Assembly: GCA_038215095.1 (NCBI GenBank)
Contig: JBBQRG010000096.1
Location: 1-9,459 of the forward strand
Reading direction: 5' to 3'
DNA from: DATACN01 sp038215095
GTDB taxonomy: Bacteria > Actinomycetota > Thermoleophilia > Solirubrobacterales > Thermoleophilaceae
DNA: 9,459 nucleotides
Part shown: in pieces, positions 1-4,825 of the stretch
Position numbering within the stretch: the stretch's first letter is position 1
Layout of the letters: each line of letters begins with the position of its first letter
Made by a program: the position numbers and the translations under genes
The notes under the pieces: model-generated
What the model was told of the DNA's origin: nothing
What the model saw: the letters and a program-made list of their open reading frames with translations, nothing else
Databases searched by the model: none

Positions 1-102
1 GTATGTCATCGCCTAAGGTAGGGTCTCTACCCCATTGCGGGGAGGGTCGGAAGGCGCTGCAATTCAGTTGGTTTTTGGCCCCTGCGACCAAGGAAGGTCC
101 AC
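1..102 (+). other. Leader region of the CxxC miniprotein gene, with small inverted repeats
   Basis: No gene that can be supported lies in these bases. A GGTAG/CTACC inverted repeat (17-21 with 27-31) and a CCCC/GGGG repeat (30-33 with 39-42) share bases, so the two hairpins would exclude each other. Two weak -10-like hexamers, TAAGGT (14-19) and TAGGGT (19-24), could start a transcript near 31 that runs into the small gene at 103. None of this matches a riboswitch class I recognise, and hexamers this short can occur by chance. The upstream gene context is cut off by the window edge. Confidence 0.25.
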
Positions 103-195
103 ATGCCCCGTTTTCTCTGTTCGAACTGCGATGAGGTGTCCGAGATGGCAGGCGTCGGGCGCTTCGACTGGTGCGCCGCTTGCGCGAGCCACTGA
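103..195 (+). CDS. 30-residue putative zinc-ribbon miniprotein (two CxxC pairs)
   Basis: This is a 30-codon open frame from ATG to TGA. The translated product has Cys6-x2-Cys9 and Cys24-x2-Cys27, separated by 14 residues that include Trp23 and a run of acidic residues. Two CxxC knuckles at this spacing are the pattern of a one-zinc ribbon. A purine-rich ribosome-binding site (AAGGAAGG, 90-97) sits 5 nt before the ATG, which strongly favours translation. I do not recognise the family. The protein is too small for an enzyme, so a zinc-bound structural, nucleic-acid-binding or protein-docking role is possible, but that is inference. It runs toward the RhtA-like gene, leaving a 22-base convergent gap with a small hairpin. 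Confidence 0.6.
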   Translation: MPRFLCSNCDEVSEMAGVGRFDWCAACASH

Positions 196-212
196 CGGCC
201 GAGGATCGGCTG
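196..212. terminator. Hairpin in convergent gap, possible bidirectional terminator
   Basis: The bases between the stop of the CxxC miniprotein and the stop of the RhtA-like gene can form a 7-bp stem (196-202 with 206-212, one G:T pair) around a GGA loop. Its core is GCCGA/TCGGC. There is no T-run on either side, so it is not a textbook intrinsic terminator. High-GC actinobacteria often end transcripts at such hairpins without a U-tract. The position between convergent genes is the main support. Confidence 0.35.
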
Positions 213-217
213 CCCGT

Positions 218-1063
218 TCACTTCGGAATCTCCACGAGCGCACCGGCCGAGGTGGCCGCGCCGGCGCTCGCCACCACCACCAACCCGATCGCCGCGAGCT
301 CGCGCGCGCCGAGGATCTCCCCGAGCACGATGTAACCCACCAGAGCGGCGACGGCCGGCTCCAGGCTCATCAGCACGCCGAAGACGGCGTTGGGGAGCTT
401 GCGGAGGGCCTCGAGCTCCAGCGAGTAGGGAATAGCCGACGACAGCATCGCCACGGCGGCGCCCATGCCGAGCACCCCCGGCTCGAGCAGGGCGCTGCCC
501 GCGTCGGCCACCCCCACCGGCGCCAGCACCAGCGTGGCCACCAGCATCGCCAGCGCGAGCCCCTTGCCGTCCGCGAAGGCCTGGCCGACGCGCGTGCTTA
601 GCAGGATGTAGCCGGCCCAGAAGCTGCCGGCCAAAAGGGCCAGAGCCACGCCCAGCGCGTCGAGCGAGCCGAAGTCCCCGAAGTCGGACAGCAGCAGGAT
701 GCCCGCGGCGGCCAGCAGCACCCAGAGCACGTCGAGCGCGCGCCGCGAGCCGGCCACCGCCACGGCCAGGGGCCCCGTGAACTCGATGGTCACCGCGACG
801 CCCAGCGGGATGCGGTCGAGCGCGAGATAAAACGAGAAGTTCATCCCGGCCAGCGCCAGGCCGAACGCGGCCGCCAGCCAGAGGTCGCGGCGCGGCACGG
901 CGGCGATGCGGGGACGCCAGATCGCCGTCAGCAGGAGCGCCGCGAACAGCACGCGCATGAACACGGTGCCACCCGGGCCTGCGTTGTCGAACAGCGTCCT
1001 CGCGAGCCCCGAGCCGAACTGCACGGAGGCGGTGGCGAGCAGTACGAGCAGGACCGGGGGCAC
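218..1063 (-). CDS. rhtA: EamA-family (DMT) exporter, RhtA-like
   Basis: This 281-residue, highly hydrophobic protein has about ten membrane segments arranged as two EamA repeats (roughly residues 5-127 and 137-272). The stretch at 75-102 (NFSFYL, then PLGVAVTIEFTGPLAVA) closely resembles the first-repeat signature of E. coli RhtA, an exporter of threonine, homoserine and related metabolites. The second repeat has the typical SLEP near 233-236 followed by VLGE (246-249). The expected role is proton-linked efflux of amino acids or similar metabolites across the inner membrane; the substrate cannot be read from sequence. The start is GTG, with no clear ribosome-binding site but a TAGGGT box ending 6 nt upstream, which suggests leaderless transcription and supports this start. 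It lies 60 bp downstream of trxB on the same strand. Confidence 0.88.
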   Translation of the reverse strand: MPPVLLVLLATASVQFGSGLARTLFDNAGPGGTVFMRVLFAALLLTAIWRPRIAAVPRRDLWLAAAFGLALAGMNFSFYLALDRIPLGVAVTIEFTGPLAVAVAGSRRALDVLWVLLAAAGILLLSDFGDFGSLDALGVALALLAGSFWAGYILLSTRVGQAFADGKGLALAMLVATLVLAPVGVADAGSALLEPGVLGMGAAVAMLSSAIPYSLELEALRKLPNAVFGVLMSLEPAVAALVGYIVLGEILGARELAAIGLVVVASAGAATSAGALVEIPK

Positions 1064-1069
1064 CGGCGG

Positions 1070-1075
1070 ACCCTA
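1070..1075 (-). promoter_or_regulatory. Putative -10 box (TAGGGT) for leaderless RhtA-like transcript
   Basis: On the minus strand TAGGGT fits the actinobacterial -10 consensus TAnnnT. Its last T is 7 nt before the first base of the GTG start, so transcription would begin at or beside the start codon. The same geometry occurs twice more in this window, at 7335-7344. I see no -35 element. The box makes an independent promoter downstream of trxB plausible. Confidence 0.5.
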
Positions 1076-1095
1076 GCCAGGCCGCAGTTGGGCGA

Positions 1096-1110
1096 GCACG
1101 CGGTGCGTGC
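1096..1110 (-). terminator. GCACGC/GCGTGC hairpin after trxB
   Basis: A perfect 6-bp inverted repeat with a 3-nt loop begins 13 nt past the trxB stop codon on the transcribed strand. It is followed by no U-run. It may end or stabilise the trxB transcript, which would fit the separate promoter seen for the next gene at 1070-1075. Support is positional and structural only. Confidence 0.35.
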
Positions 1111-1123
1111 GAGCCTTGGTCTC

Positions 1124-2152
1124 TTACGACGAGGAGGCGGCTGCTTCGGCGGCGCGCTGCTCGGCCTTGTCCACGTCCGGCGCCCAGTGGGCCTCGGCGT
1201 CGAGCGGGGTGTCGCGCAGGTAGACCTCGGCGTCGAGCGCGGCCATACAGCCGCTGCCCGCGGCGGTGACCGCCTGGCGGTAGGTGTGGTCCACCAGGTC
1301 GCCCGCGGCGAACACGCCGGGCACGCCGGTGCGGGTGGAGCGGCCCTCGACCTGCACGTAACCGTTCTCGTCGGTCTTCACCTGGCCCTCGACCAGGTGC
1401 GAGTTGGGCTGGTGGCCGATCGCCACGAACGCGCCGTCGATCTCGATCTCCTTGGTCGAGCCGTCTCCCACGTGCTCGAGCACGGCCTTGCCGAGCGAGC
1501 CGTTCTCCCCCGGCACGAACTTCTGCACCAGGTAGGGGGTGAGCAGGTCGATGTTGCCGGCCTTCTTGGCGCGATCGAGCATGATGGCCGAGGCGCGGAA
1601 GTCGTCGCGCCTGTGCACGATGCCGACGTTGCTGGCGAACTTCGAGAGGAAGGTGGCGTCCTCCATCGCGGTGTCGCCGCCGCCCACGACGATCGTGGGC
1701 TTGTCGCGGAAGAACGCGGCGTCGCAGGTGGCGCAGTAGGAGACGCCCCTGGCGGCCAGCTCATCTTCGCCCGGCACGCCGAGCTTCTTCGGCTCGGCCC
1801 CCATGGCCAGCACCACCGACTTGGCGCGGATCTCCTGGTCGCCCACGAAGACCTTGTGCACGCCGCCGTCGTGGGACAGCTCGATCCTGGTGGCGTCGTC
1901 GGTGAGGAAGCGGGTGCCGAAGCGCTCGGCCTGGTCGCGGAACTGCTGCATCATCTCGGGGCCCATCACGCCGTCGGGGTAGCCCGGGTAGTTCTCCACG
2001 TCGGTCGTCTGCTGGAGCAGGCCGCCCCAGGCGAAGCCCTCGATCACGAGCGGATCGAGGTCGGCGCGGGAGGTGTAGAGCGCGGCCGTGTAGCCGGCCG
2101 GTCCACTGCCGACGATTACGACGTTTTCAAGATCCTTGATCTCGGTGTTCAA
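1124..2152 (-). CDS. trxB: Thioredoxin reductase
   Basis: Cytosolic flavoenzyme that passes electrons from NADPH through FAD and a redox disulfide to thioredoxin. The 342-residue product has the FAD-binding GSGPAG (15-20), the redox-active Cys140-Ala-Thr-Cys143-Asp144, the NADPH-site GGGDTA (157-162) and HRRDDFR (180-186), and the C-terminal FAD motif FAAGDL (281-286). These are all the expected motifs, in the right order. It is slightly longer than typical TrxB because of an Ala/Glu/Ser-rich tail after about residue 313. The start is TTG, chosen because a GGAGG site lies 4 nt before it and the encoded N-terminus leads directly into the FAD fold. The TTG overlaps the TGA stop of the upstream flippase-like gene (TTGA), implying translational coupling. 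A TATACT box at 2185-2190 could give an independent transcript. Confidence 0.96.
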   Translation of the reverse strand: MNTEIKDLENVVIVGSGPAGYTAALYTSRADLDPLVIEGFAWGGLLQQTTDVENYPGYPDGVMGPEMMQQFRDQAERFGTRFLTDDATRIELSHDGGVHKVFVGDQEIRAKSVVLAMGAEPKKLGVPGEDELAARGVSYCATCDAAFFRDKPTIVVGGGDTAMEDATFLSKFASNVGIVHRRDDFRASAIMLDRAKKAGNIDLLTPYLVQKFVPGENGSLGKAVLEHVGDGSTKEIEIDGAFVAIGHQPNSHLVEGQVKTDENGYVQVEGRSTRTGVPGVFAAGDLVDHTYRQAVTAAGSGCMAALDAEVYLRDTPLDAEAHWAPDVDKAEQRAAEAAASSS

Positions 2153-3378
2153 GTAGCCTCCGCTGCCGTTACTTTACTTTTTGAAGTATAGAGATCGTCG
2201 CTGACCCGCTCGCCGCGTTCGGCCTCCCACGCCGCGACCGTGCGCCGCAGCTGGAAGTAGGCCACGATCCCCGGCGGAATCGGCAGCCAGAAGGCGATCA
2301 CCCTGTACATGAGCACCGCGGGGAAGACCACGGCCGTGGACACCCCGAAGAGCACGAAGGCGGCGATCATGCCCGCGTCCACCGAGCCCACGCCGCCGGC
2401 CGGGGAGGGCACCAGGTTGGCCGCCATGCCCAGGAAGAAGCCCTGGATCAGGACGGCTATCGGCACGTCGCCGCCGAAGGCCTCGAACGAAGCCCACAGC
2501 ACCGCGATGTTGGCCGCCCAGAAGCCCACGGCGCCGGACACCGCCAGCGCCCCGCGGCGCGGATGGCGTACGTAGTCCATCGCGGTGCGCACGCCGGTGG
2601 CCACCGTGGCCGGACCCGTCGCGAGCTTGTGCACGAAGCGCTTGCGGCGATAGCCGCCCGCAAAGCTGTCGATGCGGCGCTCCACGTCCTCGGGGATCAG
2701 CGCGATGAGCAGGAACACGAGCATGATCGCGCCCGCGATCCCCGCCGGCACGATCGTGCCGCCCACCGGCGCCTCCCCGGGCAGCACCCCCACGCGCAGC
2801 AGGACCCCGAACAGGACCAGCGCGATCAGGTAGACGCTGTACATCAGCGCCAGGAACGCGACCATCCGGCAGGCCGAGCGCCGCCTGGGCATCCCAGCCT
2901 TGCGCAGCGCCCAGTAGGTGAGCGCGATCCCTCCCGCGCCCGCGGCCGAGAAGATGCGCGTGGCCGCCAGCCCCGCCATGGTGATCTCGTAGGACGCGCG
3001 GACGTCGAGGTGGCGCTGCACCGAGTCGTCGCGCGTGCCACCCAGCACGCCGCGGAACAGCGCAACGTACGCGCCGAACGCGCCGAAGTTGAACACGATC
3101 GCGATCACCACCCAGTACCAGGTGGCGTCGTCGAAGCGCGACAGCGCCTCGTCGAGCCCGAGCAGCTTCGGGGCCAGCACGTAAACGGCGACCACCAGCA
3201 GCACGAACAGCAGCATCAGGGACACGAGCTTGCGCCGATCCGACAGCAGCGACTGGAGCGCGCCGACCTGCTCGAGCTCCTCCTGCGAGTCCTCCGAGTC
3301 CTCCTCCGCCAGCTCGCGCTCGAGCTCGGGGTCGGGCGCCGGCGGTGCGGACGTCCGCGTGGCGCGCCTGCCCCTCAT
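2149..3378 (-). CDS. UPF0104 / lysylphosphatidylglycerol synthase-type (MprF N-terminal-like) flippase-family membrane protein
   Basis: A 409-residue polytopic membrane protein. The N-terminus is cytosolic and acidic (residues 17-38, rich in Glu and Asp), followed by roughly eight hydrophobic segments beginning near residue 50. Conserved features of this family are visible: the PSPAGGVGSVDAG loop (324-336), equivalent to the family P-x-P-G-G-x-G motif, and YRVIAFWLPIPPG (358-370). Members resemble the transmembrane flippase half of MprF without its aminoacyltransferase domain, and are thought to move lipid-linked molecules across the membrane; the substrate here is unknown. The ATG overlaps the TGA of the upstream PAP2 gene (ATGA) and its own TGA overlaps the trxB TTG (TTGA), so all three genes should be translated as a unit. 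The last codons (TCA AAA AGT AAA GTA ACG) are unusually AT-rich. Confidence 0.85.
   Translation of the reverse strand: MRGRRATRTSAPPAPDPELERELAEEDSEDSQEELEQVGALQSLLSDRRKLVSLMLLFVLLVVAVYVLAPKLLGLDEALSRFDDATWYWVVIAIVFNFGAFGAYVALFRGVLGGTRDDSVQRHLDVRASYEITMAGLAATRIFSAAGAGGIALTYWALRKAGMPRRRSACRMVAFLALMYSVYLIALVLFGVLLRVGVLPGEAPVGGTIVPAGIAGAIMLVFLLIALIPEDVERRIDSFAGGYRRKRFVHKLATGPATVATGVRTAMDYVRHPRRGALAVSGAVGFWAANIAVLWASFEAFGGDVPIAVLIQGFFLGMAANLVPSPAGGVGSVDAGMIAAFVLFGVSTAVVFPAVLMYRVIAFWLPIPPGIVAYFQLRRTVAAWEAERGERVSDDLYTSKSKVTAAEAT
2185..2190 (-). promoter_or_regulatory. Putative internal promoter -10 box (TATACT) for trxB
   Basis: TATACT on the minus strand matches the -10 consensus well and lies inside the last codons of the flippase-like gene. 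Transcription would start near 2178, giving a 5' leader of about 26 nt that carries the GGAGG site of trxB. The surrounding 30 bases are strikingly AT-rich for this genome. No convincing -35 hexamer was found at 16-18 nt spacing, and no GGAAT-type SigR element lies upstream. Confidence 0.4.
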
Positions 3379-4340
3379 GCTCGCCGCGGCACCAGCCGGG
3401 GTAGCCCGCCCGCGAGCAGCTTGGCCCAGGGATCGAACAGCGGGGCGAGGCGCCAGACCGCCTCCGCCAGCGCAAAGCCGGCGATCAGGTCGACCACGTA
3501 GTGCTCGCCGAGGTACACGAGGCCGAAGCCGAGTGTGCTCGCGTACGCCCAGCCGAGTGCCGCGGGTCGCCGGCCCACCCCCGACAGAAGCCGGGCGGCC
3601 ATCACGGATGTCCCGAAATGCAGTGAGGGCATGGCAGCGAAGGGGTTCCCCTGCAGCGAATGGTAAAGCGGGTCCCAGGCGCTCTTCCAGACGCTCTCCC
3701 CGGCCTCCCGCATGATGCGCCGCACGGGGGGCAAGTGCCCGTGCTCCGCCGCCCACCAGGGCGGGGCGGTGGGCAGCACCCAATACACCACGCAGCCCAG
3801 GTCGAAGCAGACCGCCATCAGCACCGCCGAGCGTGCGTAGAGGGTGGGATGGCGCAGCGTCAGGTAGACGAGCGTGCCGTGCGGGACGATGAACCAGCTC
3901 CAGTGCACGCAGGAGAGCGCGATGTCGTGCGGGCGCAGCTCGCCGGGGCGCCCGAGCGCCCGCTGCAGGCGCACCGTCGGCGCGGTGCCCGCGCCGATCA
4001 CGCGGTCGACGCGCGCCGGGTAGTCCACCTTCAGCCTGCGCATGAGCGCCTCGGGGTCGTCGTCTGGCATGTCGAAGTGCGCGAAGTAGGCCCACATCTG
4101 CAGGGCGTAGATGCCCGCATCCCGAAAGCGGGTTCGAGGCAGCGCGAGAGCCAGCGCGATGGGCGACTGCCAGGCCAGCAGGCTGACCACCGGCGCGCGC
4201 AGCCGCAGCCGGTGTCGGAGAAGGGGCGTCGCGACGCCCACGATCACGGCGCCCCAGGCGAGCGAACGAAGGACGCGCGAGCCTCGCAAGACGGCGCCCA
4301 GGATAAGGAATCGCCCGGATATGGGCGAAAGCGCGCGCAT
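3375..4340 (-). CDS. PAP2-superfamily integral membrane enzyme (Aur1/inositolphosphorylceramide synthase-like branch)
   Basis: The product is 321 residues with about six hydrophobic segments. The PAP2 phosphatase/transferase signatures appear in the Aur1-like form: PTAPPWW (190-196), PSLH with His241, and GEHYVVD with His280 and Asp284. The two histidines and the aspartate form the catalytic triad in this superfamily. The classical KxxxxxxRP first motif is not evident, as is usual in the Aur1-like branch. Likely chemistry is phosphate-ester cleavage or phosphoinositol/phospho-head-group transfer on a membrane lipid. It heads the operon with the flippase-like gene and trxB, which suggests envelope-lipid work. 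The ATG at 4340 is preceded by GAGGG at 9 nt spacing. An in-frame ATG at 4364 has AGGAGG directly abutting it, so is less likely; a later start also cannot be excluded. The start overlaps the divergent LPxTG gene. Confidence 0.85.
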   Translation of the reverse strand: MRALSPISGRFLILGAVLRGSRVLRSLAWGAVIVGVATPLLRHRLRLRAPVVSLLAWQSPIALALALPRTRFRDAGIYALQMWAYFAHFDMPDDDPEALMRRLKVDYPARVDRVIGAGTAPTVRLQRALGRPGELRPHDIALSCVHWSWFIVPHGTLVYLTLRHPTLYARSAVLMAVCFDLGCVVYWVLPTAPPWWAAEHGHLPPVRRIMREAGESVWKSAWDPLYHSLQGNPFAAMPSLHFGTSVMAARLLSGVGRRPAALGWAYASTLGFGLVYLGEHYVVDLIAGFALAEAVWRLAPLFDPWAKLLAGGLPRLVPRRA

Positions 4341-4812
4341 GCACTCGAACCCTCGTCGCGTCATCCTCCTGCTCGCCGCGCTCGCGGCCCTCGTTCTCGC
4401 GGCCACCGCTTGGGCCGACACGGGGTCCAGCCCCGGCACCGGCGGCACCGTGGCTCGCGACACACCACCCGTCAAGGACACCGGCGGCGTGGCCGGCCCG
4501 GCCGACAAGCCGCGCGCGCAGTCCGCGCAGGAGACCACTCCGACCGAGGAGCCGCCGCAGGTGGAGACCACCCCCACCGAGACCACGCCCGCCCCGGACA
4601 ACACCCAGGCGCCGAGCACGCCGACCGACACCACCACGGACGAGCAGACGGGCGCCGCGCCCACCGCGTCCACCGGCTCGGGCGGCGGTGGCGGTGGTGG
4701 CGGCTTCCTGCCCCACACCGGGCTCGAGATCGGCGCGTTGGCGGCCGTCGGCATCGGCCTGCTGCTGGCGGGGCTGGCGATGCGCCGCCGCCCGCACGAC
4801 TTCGTGGGCTAG
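4321..4812 (+). CDS. LPxTG-type (LPHTG) secreted surface protein with Thr/Pro-rich stalk
   Basis: A 163-residue protein laid out like a sortase substrate: a basic then hydrophobic signal peptide ending in Ala-Trp-Ala about residue 32; a low-complexity Thr/Pro/Glu stalk (about 65-118); an eight-glycine tract (121-128); LPHTG (130-134); a hydrophobic segment (137-153); and a charged tail starting RRR (155-157). Sortase would cleave between Thr and Gly and attach the stalk to the cell wall. There is no recognisable globular domain, so it could be a spacer, a mucin-like coat protein or a glycosylation target. The ATG at 4321 is chosen because AAGGA lies 11 nt upstream; the in-frame ATG at 4339 also gives a good signal peptide, without a clear ribosome-binding site. 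No sortase gene is in the window. Confidence 0.82.
   Translation: MGESARMHSNPRRVILLLAALAALVLAATAWADTGSSPGTGGTVARDTPPVKDTGGVAGPADKPRAQSAQETTPTEEPPQVETTPTETTPAPDNTQAPSTPTDTTTDEQTGAAPTASTGSGGGGGGGGFLPHTGLEIGALAAVGIGLLLAGLAMRRRPHDFVG
4681..4704 (+). repeat. GGN x8 simple repeat coding for polyglycine
   Basis: Eight consecutive GGC/GGT codons encode the Gly tract just before the LPHTG motif. The unit is a trinucleotide, so slippage would change linker length without a frameshift. Whether the tract varies between strains cannot be told from one sequence. Confidence 0.7.
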
Positions 4813-4825
4813 CGCGGCGCGCTAG
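4809..4825. terminator. 17-bp palindrome joining two convergent stop codons
   Basis: CTAGCGCGGCGCGCTAG is a perfect palindrome with 8-base arms around a single central G. The left CTAG contains the TAG stop of the LPxTG gene and the right CTAG contains, on the other strand, the TAG stop of the SCP2-R2lox gene. As RNA, either transcript could fold a short GC-rich hairpin here. There is no T-run, so termination activity is an inference from the convergent position. Confidence 0.45.

Noticed and set aside
3..134. 43-codon plus-strand frame from an ATG at base 3
   Set aside because: No ribosome-binding site can be seen, it has no motif, and it overlaps the better supported CxxC frame.
1088..2191. 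Long open frame opposite trxB
   Set aside because: It is a mirror of a gene with all TrxB motifs; its translation is low-complexity His/Val/Gly/Ala sequence.
2153..2300. SigR-type promoter for trxB
   Set aside because: In Streptomyces trxB is under SigR with a GGAAT/GTT pattern. No GGAAT lies on the minus strand in this stretch.
4341..4754. Upstream extension of the PAP2 gene
   Set aside because: It would run antisense through the signal peptide and LPHTG gene and encodes proline and valine runs without homology. The ATG at 4364 has AGGAGG with no spacer.
3379..4797. N-terminal extension of the flippase-like gene by about 470 codons in the same open frame
   Set aside because: The extension lies out of frame over the PAP2 and LPxTG genes and is Arg/Ala-rich. 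The ATG at 3378 forms a standard ATGA overlap with PAP2 and opens the membrane protein.
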